Shown piece by piece: positions 6,282 to 12,574 of a stretch of DNA of 26,085 nt (positions are counted from its first letter, which is position 1; each line of letters starts with the position of its first letter). Location: the NCBI GenBank assembly GCA_003221085.1, contig QHUD01000124.1, positions 1 to 26,085 of the forward strand, in the 5' to 3' direction. A program made the translations under genes and the position numbers. Below the pieces are notes generated by a model that worked only from the letters and a program-made list of their open reading frames with translations, did not search any database and had not been told where the DNA came from. Source of the stretch: Gemmatimonadota bacterium. Its GTDB lineage: Bacteria; Gemmatimonadota; Gemmatimonadetes; Gemmatimonadales; GWC2-71-9.

Positions 6282-8288
6282 CTACTTCAGGTGCTTGTCG
6301 TACCACGCCAGATAGCGTTCCAGCCGGTCCCGCCGGTAGCTCGGCTTGTTGATGGCGTGATGCTGACCCGGATAGATCACCAGCTCGGTTTCCACGCCGA
6401 GGCTTCTCAGCGCCTGGTACATCTGCTCCGAGTTGAGGAGCGGGACGTTGAAGTCCTTGTCGCCGCACAGGAACAGCGTCGGGGTGGTGATCCGGTCGGC
6501 GTGCAGGAACGGGAATGACAGCCTGATCCACGTGTCGGGGGCCTTCCACGGCACGCCCAGCTCGACCTCGTATTCCCGCACATACTGATCGGTGCCGTAC
6601 CCGGCGAGAACGTTGGAAATGCTCGCCCCGCTCACCGCCGCCTTGAAACGGCGGTCCTGGGCGATCACATAGTTCGTGAGGATGCCCCCGTAGCTCCACC
6701 CGCCGACGCCCAGCCGCGCGGGATCGGCCAGCCCCTGCGCCACCGCGTAGTCGACCGCGGCGAGCACGTCCTGGGCGTCCTTATTGCCCCAGTCCGCGAA
6801 GATGGCGCTGGCAAACCCCTCGCCCCGGCCGGAGCTGCCACGCGGGTTCGCGACGACCACGAGATACCCGTGACCGGCGATGGTCTGGAGCTGGAGGTCG
6901 AATTCGTACTGGTACTGCGACACGGGCCCGCCGTGAATGCGGAGGATCGTCGGATAGCGCTTCCCCGCCACGAAGTCGGGCGGCTTCACGACCAAGCCGT
7001 TGATGCCCGTGCCGTCGCGGCTCTTGAAGCTGATCGGCTCAACTGCGCCGAGCTTGGTCCGTCCGAGCCACTCGTCGTTCTGATGAGACAGCGGTCGCAG
7101 GGTCGCGCCGTCGAGGGCGAACACTTCGTCAGGCACGAGCGGCGTGGACGCGAGCACGGCGAGCTGACCACCCCTGCCGGCCGTGAAGGCGCTCACCACG
7201 CGGGGGCCCGACACAAGCCGCTCGATCGCGCCGCCCGTCGCCGGCACGCGCGCGAGCCCGACGGCCCGGTCGTCTTCGAGCAGGAACGTGATGGACGAGC
7301 CGTCGCTCGACCACACGGGGCTCGAGACGTTGCGATCGAGCGCCGCCGTGAGGATACGGGGCGCCCCGCCTGCGGACGGCACGACGGCCAGCTTCTGTAC
7401 ACCGTAGTAGATGAGCTTCGGCGCTCCGCCCTGCAGGTAGGCGATCGCGCGGCCGTCCGGGCTCCACGCCGGGTGACTCTCGTAGTCAGGATTGTTGTCG
7501 GGGCCCTCGAACGTCGTGACCTGCCGCGGTGTCGCGCCCGCGGCGGCCTCCATCACGTACAGATCCCAATTGTCGTCGCGGTCGGCATCGGGGCGCGGCT
7601 TGCTCACGAACGCCAGCGATCTCCCGTCGGGCGACCAGGCGGGTAGCAGCTCGTCGTAGTCCCCGGAGGTCAGCATCGTGGTCTTGCCCGACTCGACGTC
7701 GAGCACGTAGAGATGCCGGCGCTGCTTGCCGAGGTAACCGGCCTGGTCCTGCTTGAATTGGAACCGGTCGATCACGATCGGGGAGGGGGTCTTCGGCTTG
7801 GCCGTGTCCGCGTCCTCCACGACCAGCGCGATCCGTTTGCCGTCGGGGGCCCACACATAGTCGTCCACGTCGCTCTGTAGGGTGGTGACCTTGCGGCCCT
7901 CGCCGCCCTGACGGTCGAGCAGCCAGAGCTCGGTGTGTTCGTCCTCGCGGCCCGAGAGGAACGCGAGCCACCGCCCGTCGGGGCTCCAACGCGGCGTGCT
8001 CTCACCCGGTTTCGACGTGGTGAGACGGACGTTGCGCGTGCCGTCCCAGCTCGCCATCCACACCGCGCTCTTGCTCCGATCCTCACCCGTGTCGGAGATC
8101 GAGACGGTGTAGGCGACCCACGCCCCGTCCGGTGAGAGCTGCGGGTCGCGCACGTCCCGGACGCGGAGCACGTCCTCCGGCGAGAAGGGCCGGGGCCGCA
8201 CGGCGGGCGAAGGCGCGGCGGGGGTCTGCGCGCCCAGGGCCGGCACCAGTGCCAGCGCGGCGAGAGACAGGACGAGCTTTTCGATCAT
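6282..8288 (-). CDS. Secreted S9 family (prolyl oligopeptidase / acylaminoacyl-peptidase type) serine peptidase
   Basis: 668 residues from the ATG at 8288, chosen because it starts a signal peptide (MIEKLVLSLAALALVPALGAQ); the frame upstream of it lacks protein character. After a Pro-rich linker comes a beta-propeller built of PD40-type blades, with repeated xPxWSPDGRxxAF units (LSPDGAWVAYT, WSPDGRWLAFLSG, WAPDGKRIALV, WSPDGRSLAFVS, WSPDGRAIAYLQ, WSSDGSSITFL). The C-terminal alpha/beta-hydrolase domain carries Ser532 in GGWSYGG, Asp612 in CGDKDFNVP and His644 in YPGQHHAI, so the catalytic triad is intact. It should cleave short peptides outside the cytoplasm. No clear ribosome site precedes the ATG. 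It is divergent from argC with a 57-bp gap. Confidence 0.93.
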   Translation of the reverse strand: MIEKLVLSLAALALVPALGAQTPAAPSPAVRPRPFSPEDVLRVRDVRDPQLSPDGAWVAYTVSISDTGEDRSKSAVWMASWDGTRNVRLTTSKPGESTPRWSPDGRWLAFLSGREDEHTELWLLDRQGGEGRKVTTLQSDVDDYVWAPDGKRIALVVEDADTAKPKTPSPIVIDRFQFKQDQAGYLGKQRRHLYVLDVESGKTTMLTSGDYDELLPAWSPDGRSLAFVSKPRPDADRDDNWDLYVMEAAAGATPRQVTTFEGPDNNPDYESHPAWSPDGRAIAYLQGGAPKLIYYGVQKLAVVPSAGGAPRILTAALDRNVSSPVWSSDGSSITFLLEDDRAVGLARVPATGGAIERLVSGPRVVSAFTAGRGGQLAVLASTPLVPDEVFALDGATLRPLSHQNDEWLGRTKLGAVEPISFKSRDGTGINGLVVKPPDFVAGKRYPTILRIHGGPVSQYQYEFDLQLQTIAGHGYLVVVANPRGSSGRGEGFASAIFADWGNKDAQDVLAAVDYAVAQGLADPARLGVGGWSYGGILTNYVIAQDRRFKAAVSGASISNVLAGYGTDQYVREYEVELGVPWKAPDTWIRLSFPFLHADRITTPTLFLCGDKDFNVPLLNSEQMYQALRSLGVETELVIYPGQHHAINKPSYRRDRLERYLAWYDKHLK

Positions 8289-8308
8289 GCGGGAGGCTAA
8301 CCCGGGTC

Positions 8309-8336
8309 TTGCACTTCGTGCCAGAGTGAATATTTT
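8309..8336 (+). promoter_or_regulatory. Candidate sigma70-type promoter for the arg operon
   Basis: TTGCAC (8309-8314), a 16-nt spacer, and TATTTT (8331-8336). The ATG at 8346 starts 10 nt after the -10 box, so a start point 6-8 nt downstream leaves a leader of only a few bases. No ribosome site is visible, which supports a leaderless transcript starting at this ATG rather than at the GTG at 8340. Confidence 0.5.
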
Positions 8337-8345
8337 TCCGTGACG

Positions 8346-9305
8346 ATGAATATTCATGCATCGGTGCCGGTGGGGGTGCTGGGGGCGTCCGGTTACGTGG
8401 GGCAGGAGCTGCTGCGGCTGCTCGCCGGCCACCCGGGGGCGTCGATCGCATTCGCGACCTCCGAGTCGGGGGCAGGCGAGCGGTGCGGGAGCATCGAGCT
8501 GGTCCGGATCGAGGACGCGCCCCTCGCGCGCGCCGAAATCGTGCTGTCGGCCCTGCCGCACGGCGTCTCGGCGCGCCACGTGCGGCAGGCGCGGGGCCTC
8601 GGCCGGCGCGCGGTGGATCTGTCCGCCGACTTCCGCCTGTCCCCCGACGCCGTGTACGGGTTAACCGAGGTCACCCGCCCGCACGTCGCGGCGGCGGACC
8701 TCGTGGCGAACCCCGGCTGCTACCCGACCGCGGCGCTCCTCGCCCTCCTCCCGCTCGCTCGCGCCGGCCTGATCGACCAGGCCCGGGAGGTGGTGATCGA
8801 CGCCGCCTCTGGAGTCACGGGCGCGGGCCGGACGCTCAAGCGGGACCTCCTGTTCGGTGAGGTCGCCGAGGACTTCCGCGCGTATGCGGCCGGGAACGAG
8901 CACCGCCATCTGCCGGAGCTCAAGGCGACCCTCGCGCGCGAGAGTGGATTCACGGGCGATCTCGTCTTCACGCCCCATTTACTCCCCATCAAGCGGGGCA
9001 TCCTCGAGACGATTCATGTCCCGCTCACCCGGGACATCGATCGGGGGACCGCCGAGGGGATCTACCAGACGGTGTACGCCAACGAGCCGTGCGTCGCGGT
9101 GCTGCACGGTACGCTCCCGTCGCTCAAGGACGTGGTGTATCGCAATCGTGTGGCGATCGGCGTCGCGACCGTGGCCAACGTGCGGCTGCCGCGCCTGACG
9201 GTGATCGCCGCGATCGACAACCTCGTGAAGGGTGCGGCGGGGCAGGCAATCCAAAACATGAACGTCATGCTCGGTCTGCCCGAGACGGCGGGGCTTGCGT
9301 GCTGA
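8346..9305 (+). CDS. argC: N-acetyl-gamma-glutamyl-phosphate reductase
   Basis: Third step of arginine synthesis: NADPH-dependent reduction of N-acetylglutamyl phosphate to the semialdehyde, in the cytoplasm. The N-terminal dinucleotide fold shows VGVLGASGYVGQELLRLL. The catalytic Cys is residue 125 in NPGCYPTAAL, followed by SGVTGAGRTLKRDLLF, the His-bearing NEHRHLPEL, and TPHLLPIKRGILETIH, all standard for type 1 ArgC. Length is 319 residues from ATG 8346, a little short for the family, with the trimming in the N-terminal domain. GTG 8340 is an in-frame alternative two codons earlier. It is the first gene of a four-gene overlapping operon (7-bp overlap with argB). LysY of the LysW lysine pathway is a homologue, but no lysW is nearby, so arginine is the simplest reading. 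Confidence 0.94.
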   Translation: MNIHASVPVGVLGASGYVGQELLRLLAGHPGASIAFATSESGAGERCGSIELVRIEDAPLARAEIVLSALPHGVSARHVRQARGLGRRAVDLSADFRLSPDAVYGLTEVTRPHVAAADLVANPGCYPTAALLALLPLARAGLIDQAREVVIDAASGVTGAGRTLKRDLLFGEVAEDFRAYAAGNEHRHLPELKATLARESGFTGDLVFTPHLLPIKRGILETIHVPLTRDIDRGTAEGIYQTVYANEPCVAVLHGTLPSLKDVVYRNRVAIGVATVANVRLPRLTVIAAIDNLVKGAAGQAIQNMNVMLGLPETAGLAC

Positions 9306-10066
9306 GCACCCGGGTCGTCAAGCTGGGCGGCAGCGAGCTCGATCGCCCTGACTGGCTTGCGGCGTGTGCTCAGGCGCTCGTGCGGCTCGACCCCGTGGTC
9401 GTGGTGCACGGCGGTGGGCGGGCCGTCAGCGCCCTGTCGCGTCGCCTCGGGCTGCCGGTGGAGAAGCGGGACGGTCGCCGGGTCACGACACCGGAAGTGG
9501 CGGAGGTCGTCGAGCTGGTGATGGCCGGTCCGGTGAACCGCCAGGTGGTGACGGCGCTGCGTGCGGCGGGACTCGATGCGGTCGGGCTGTCGGGCGTCGA
9601 TGGGGGATTGCTCACCGCCCAGCCCGCTGCGGGCGGCTTGGGGCACGTCGGGGAGATCGTCCAGGTGCGCGTCGCCCTGCTCGAGAGCTTCCTGCTCGCC
9701 GGGCTCACCCCGGTCATCGCCCCCATGGCGCCGGACGCTTCGGGTGCGCAGGGCCCGCCCCTCAACGTGAACGCGGACGACGCGGCCGCCGCGATCGCCG
9801 CCGCGCTCGGCGCTGCCGAGCTGCTGCTCGTCTCGGACGTGCCAGGGGTGGAGATGGATGGGGCGGTGCGACCCGCGCTCGAGGCGGGCGACGTCGAGAC
9901 GCTCATCGAGCTCGGCGTCGCGGCCGACGGGATGGCGGCCAAGCTGCGCGCGGCGACCGCCGCGCTGCGGGGCGGAGCCCGCGCCGTCCGCATCGGCGAT
10001 CTGCACCTCCTCGACGACGCCCGAGCGGGCACGCGGATCCTCGCCCCCGCCGTCCAGCCGGCGTGA
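9299..10066 (+). CDS. argB: Acetylglutamate kinase
   Basis: 255 residues of the amino-acid kinase fold, phosphorylating N-acetylglutamate with ATP (second arginine step). Start GTG at 9299 overlaps the argC stop by 7 bp and reads MLSTRVVKLGGSEL, the Lys/Gly-rich phosphate loop. Next come VVVHGGGRAVSALSRRLGLP (substrate loop), PVNRQVVTALRAAGLDAVGL, LNVNADDAAAAIAAALGA with the catalytic-type Asp residues, and LLLVSDVPGV. The length matches the short E. coli-type kinase, with no N-terminal helix of the kind found in arginine-inhibited hexameric enzymes, so strong feedback by arginine is not expected (inference). The argD gene starts at the overlapping GTGA. Confidence 0.93.
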   Translation: MLSTRVVKLGGSELDRPDWLAACAQALVRLDPVVVVHGGGRAVSALSRRLGLPVEKRDGRRVTTPEVAEVVELVMAGPVNRQVVTALRAAGLDAVGLSGVDGGLLTAQPAAGGLGHVGEIVQVRVALLESFLLAGLTPVIAPMAPDASGAQGPPLNVNADDAAAAIAAALGAAELLLVSDVPGVEMDGAVRPALEAGDVETLIELGVAADGMAAKLRAATAALRGGARAVRIGDLHLLDDARAGTRILAPAVQPA

Positions 10067-11262
10067 CCGCTCTTCCCCCGGGCGCGTCGGCCACGCCGAC
10101 GCCGCCAGCAACGCAGGCCGCGCAGGCCCTGCTCGACGTCTACTCCCGCGTCGGCCCCCTGTTCGTCAGGGGCGAGGGCGCCGAGCTTATCGCCGAAGAC
10201 GGAACGCGATATCTCGACTTCGTAGCCGGGATCGGGGTGAATGCGCTCGGCTACCATCATCCCGTCATCCGCGCGGCCATCGAGCGTGCCCTGGCCTCGG
10301 GGCTGATCCACATATCCAACCTCTACCGCTCTGAGGCCGGCGAGCGGCTCGCCGAGGAGCTGGTCGGGCGATCGTTCGCCGACCGCGCCTTCTTCTGTAA
10401 CTCGGGCGCGGAAGCGAACGAGGCCGCGTTCAAGTTCGCCCGCAAATGGTCGGGCAAGGCCGAGATCGTCGCGTTCTCGGGCTCGTTCCACGGGCGGCTG
10501 TTCGCGACGCTCGCGGCGACCGACCGCCCGGACTATCGCAAGCCGTTCGAGCCCCTGGTGCCGGGCATCCGCATCGTCGCCCGGGAGGACTGGGCGGCCG
10601 TGGACCACGCGGTCTCGGCGTCCCGCACGGCGGCGGTGATCATCGAGCCGGTGCAGGGGGAGGGCGGCGTGCGGCCCGTCGAGGCCGAGTGGCTCGGATT
10701 CGTGCGCGAGTTGTGCGACTCCCGAGGCGTGGCGGTCATCTTCGACGAGGTGCAATGCGGCCTCGGCCGCACGGGGACGCTGTTCGCCTACGAGCAGGCT
10801 GGGGTGGTGCCCGACATCCTGACGCTGGCGAAGCCGCTCGCCGGCGGTCTGCCGATGGGGGCGGTCCTCGTGACCAGCGCCGTGGCCGCCGCCCTCAAGC
10901 CCGGCGACCATGCCACGACGTTCGGCGGCGGGCCGCTCGTCGCGGGCGTGGCCCTCGAGGTGGTGCGCACGATAGCCGATCCCGCGTTCCTCGCCGACGT
11001 GCGTCGGAAATCCGAATGGCTGGGCGCCCGCCTCGCCCGCCTCGCCGCCGGCGCGCCACGGGTGCGCGAGGTTCGGGGACGAGGGCTCATGTGGGGGCTC
11101 GAGTTGGTCGAGCCAGCCGCCCCGATCGTGGCGGCGGCGCGGGAGCGCGGTCTCCTGGTGGTCACGGCGGGGCCCCACGTGATTCGCCTGCTTCCACCGC
11201 TCGTGATCGCGGTGGAGGAGCTGGAGCGCGGAGTCACGATTCTCGAGGAGCTCCTCGCGTGA
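10063..11262 (+). CDS. argD: Acetylornithine aminotransferase
   Basis: 399-residue class III PLP aminotransferase converting N-acetylglutamate semialdehyde plus glutamate to N-acetylornithine. Start GTG 10063 overlaps the argB stop (GTGA). Visible family landmarks: LDFVAGIGVNALGYHHP, the PLP phosphate-binding CNSGAEANEAAFKFAR, FSGSFHGR for ring stacking, EPVQGEGGV, FDEVQCGLGRTG with the Asp contacting the pyridine nitrogen, and the Schiff-base Lys257 in LAKPLAGGLPMG, then FGGGPL. The first 20 or so residues are Pro/Ala-rich and poorly family-like. The enzyme could also serve succinyl-diaminopimelate transamination in lysine synthesis, as ArgD does in enterics. Its 3' end GAGGAG provides the ribosome site for the next gene. 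Confidence 0.94.
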   Translation: MTALPPGASATPTPPATQAAQALLDVYSRVGPLFVRGEGAELIAEDGTRYLDFVAGIGVNALGYHHPVIRAAIERALASGLIHISNLYRSEAGERLAEELVGRSFADRAFFCNSGAEANEAAFKFARKWSGKAEIVAFSGSFHGRLFATLAATDRPDYRKPFEPLVPGIRIVAREDWAAVDHAVSASRTAAVIIEPVQGEGGVRPVEAEWLGFVRELCDSRGVAVIFDEVQCGLGRTGTLFAYEQAGVVPDILTLAKPLAGGLPMGAVLVTSAVAAALKPGDHATTFGGGPLVAGVALEVVRTIADPAFLADVRRKSEWLGARLARLAAGAPRVREVRGRGLMWGLELVEPAAPIVAAARERGLLVVTAGPHVIRLLPPLVIAVEELERGVTILEELLA

Positions 11263-11828
11263 GCGCGCTGCCGATTTACGGGGAGCAGGGAGCGAGGAGC
11301 GGAACCCTCCGTGGCAAGGCGCACGTTCGGCTCGCACCGGATGGAACCGCTCCCCGCTCCCCGCTCCCAGGGGTTGCGCTGCGGGAAGCGGTCCTGTCAG
11401 ACGTCCCCGCGCTTGAGCAGCTGATGGCCCCCTACGTCCAAACCGGCGACCTGCTGCCGCGCTCGAACTACGATCTCTGCCGGCACATCAAGGAGTACGT
11501 CGTCGCGGAGGGGCCGACAGGCGAGGTCATCGGCTGCGGATCGCTCAAAGTGTACTCACGCGATCTGGCGGAGCTCGCCGGGCTCGCCGTGCGCCAGGAT
11601 TGGCAGCGGGCCGGCGTGGGCGGCGCGCTGCTCGCGGCGTTGATCGCGGAGGCGCGCGCGTACGGCCTGACCGAGGTACTCGCGCTGACCCGCAAGCCGG
11701 CGTTCTTTCTGCGCATCGGCTTCGCACGCGCCGAACGCGAGCACTTCCCGCTCAAGGTGTGGGCGGACTGCGTGCGGTGCCCGCGCAACACGTGCTGTGA
11801 CGAGGTCGCAGTAGTCCTCAAACTCTAG
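11259..11828 (+). CDS. argA: Short-form N-acetylglutamate synthase (GNAT, ArgA-like)
   Basis: 189 residues. Start GTG 11259 overlaps the argD stop (GTGA) with GAGGAG 8 nt upstream. From about residue 39 on it is a GNAT acetyltransferase: LREAVLSDVPALEQL, LLPRSNYDL, the acetyl-CoA loop VRQDWQRAGVGGALLAAL, LTRKPAFFLRIGFARAE, and the tail KVWADCVRCPRNTCCDE that marks the stand-alone ArgA group. It should acetylate glutamate for the first step, or prime a cyclic pathway if argJ exists elsewhere (none here). Residues about 8-38 are encoded by a 7-bp-repeat hairpin element (11281-11361) and look like translated repeat rather than protein domain. The tail has four Cys that could bind metal. Substrate is inferred from operon position. 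Confidence 0.87.
   Translation: MSALPIYGEQGARSGTLRGKAHVRLAPDGTAPRSPLPGVALREAVLSDVPALEQLMAPYVQTGDLLPRSNYDLCRHIKEYVVAEGPTGEVIGCGSLKVYSRDLAELAGLAVRQDWQRAGVGGALLAALIAEARAYGLTEVLALTRKPAFFLRIGFARAEREHFPLKVWADCVRCPRNTCCDEVAVVLKL
11281..11361 (+). repeat. Heptamer-based inverted repeat inside the argA-like N-terminus
   Basis: Three tandem 7-mers (gggagca, gggagcg, aggagcg; 11281-11301) form the left side. GGGAGCGAGGAGCGG (11288-11302) pairs with 11347-11361 at 14 of 15 positions, enclosing about 44 nt. The element is in frame and adds about 30 residues before the GNAT domain. Confidence 0.7.
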
Positions 11829-11851
11829 GACAGGCAAGGACTTTGCCTGTC
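11829..11851 (+). terminator. Hairpin after the arg operon
   Basis: GACAGGCAA (11829-11837) and TTGCCTGTC (11843-11851) form a perfect 9-bp stem with a 5-nt loop, starting directly after the argA-like stop codon. The following bases are TTCCTTCCC, a pyrimidine run with few T, so termination may be only partial. Confidence 0.6.
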
Positions 11852-11861
11852 TTCCTTCCCG

Positions 11862-11891
11862 TTGACACGCTCCTGTGTAGCCGGAGAGATT
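11862..11891 (+). promoter_or_regulatory. Candidate promoter of nicotinamidase-like/serine operon
   Basis: Perfect TTGACA (11862-11867), 18-nt spacer, then GAGATT (11886-11891), a weak -10 ending 7 nt before the ATG at 11899. GGAGAG (11883-11888) could instead act as a ribosome site, 10 nt from the ATG. It lies just after the hairpin closing the arg operon. Confidence 0.45.
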
Positions 11892-11898
11892 CCTCGTC

Positions 11899-12564
11899 AT
11901 GGCTCGTGTCATCTTCTGGGATGTCGATACCCAATACGACTTCATGCACGCCGACGGCAAGCTGTACGTGCCGGAAGCGGAGCGCATTATCGCTAACTTG
12001 CAGCGCCTGACAGATTACGCGCACCGCCACGGCATCCGCGTCCTGGCCAGCGCCGACGATCACGTCATGGGCGATCCGGAGATCTCCGACAAGCCCGATT
12101 GGCAGCGTACGTTCCCGGCACATTGTATGCGTGGGACTCCGGGCCAACAGAAGATTCCCGAAACCGCCCTGCGGGATCCGCTCGTTATCGAGCCGACCAG
12201 GATCGATGCGAAGGCGCTGGCCGACCGGCTGCGGGGGCACCAGGGGGACGTCCTGTTCCACAAGCACCGCTTCGACGTGTTCACCAACGAGAACGTGTCC
12301 ACAGTGCTCGACGTGCTGGCGCCGGACGACATCGTACTCTACGGGGTGGCGACCGACGTGTGCGATAAAGCGGCCGTCGAAGGGCTGCTCGAGCGCCGTC
12401 CCCATACGCGCCTGTTCGTGGTCACCGACGCGGTGAAGGGAATCGACAAGGACGTATCGGAGCAGCTACTCAAAGATTGGGGGGATGAAGGGGTGCGTCT
12501 CGTGAAGACCAAGGAAGTGGTCGAGGAGGGGCTGGTCGAAGATCTCGCCCGCGCGGGCGCATGA
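11899..12564 (+). CDS. Nicotinamidase-like isochorismatase-fold cysteine hydrolase
   Basis: 221 residues of the isochorismatase fold. The catalytic trio of nicotinamidases is in place: Asp10 (DVDTQYDF), Lys122 (FHKHRFDVF) and Cys155 (GVATDVCDKAAVEG). Candidate metal ligands are Asp53/His55 (SADDHV) and His75 (TFPAHCMRGTPGQ). The FPAHC-x-x-GT segment is typical of PncA-type amidases, so hydrolysis of nicotinamide to nicotinate is likely. That would feed the nicotinate phosphoribosyltransferase at 5197. Other amides remain possible, as this fold is catalytically versatile. The ATG of the next gene overlaps its stop as ATGA, and that junction sits in the loop of a hairpin, followed by a terminator. 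Confidence 0.85.
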   Translation: MARVIFWDVDTQYDFMHADGKLYVPEAERIIANLQRLTDYAHRHGIRVLASADDHVMGDPEISDKPDWQRTFPAHCMRGTPGQQKIPETALRDPLVIEPTRIDAKALADRLRGHQGDVLFHKHRFDVFTNENVSTVLDVLAPDDIVLYGVATDVCDKAAVEGLLERRPHTRLFVVTDAVKGIDKDVSEQLLKDWGDEGVRLVKTKEVVEEGLVEDLARAGA

Positions 12565-12574
12565 TCGCGCCCGC
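12553..12574 (+). promoter_or_regulatory. Hairpin with the overlapping stop/start ATGA in its loop
   Basis: GCGGGCGC (12553-12560) and GCGCCCGC (12567-12574) are a perfect 8-bp inverted repeat. The 6-nt loop ATGATC holds the aminotransferase start ATG and the nicotinamidase-like stop TGA. In RNA it would hinder initiation unless a ribosome arriving from the upstream gene opens it. Its right arm shares CGCCCG (12568-12573) with the left arm of the next hairpin, so both could compete for 12596-12601. Confidence 0.5.

Noticed and set aside
3238..6699. A 1153-residue open frame on the minus strand opposite the glycosyltransferase-pncB cluster
   Set aside because: Its translation is Arg/His/Asp/Pro-rich low complexity without motifs, the antisense shadow of well-supported plus-strand genes in GC-rich DNA.
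8311..8321. GCAC-TTC-GTGC hairpin upstream of argC as an ARG-box-like operator
   Set aside because: The stem is only 4 bp with a 3-nt loop and overlaps the promoter spacer; it does not resemble an 18-bp ARG box.
9370..11337. A 655-residue minus-strand frame antisense to argB and argD
   Set aside because: Composition is typical of an antisense GC-rich frame, with no ribosome site or conserved motif.
8346..11828. A LysW-type lysine/ornithine pathway instead of arginine synthesis
   Set aside because: No lysW carrier gene or LysX ligase is present, and the GNAT gene fits acetyl-based arginine synthesis.
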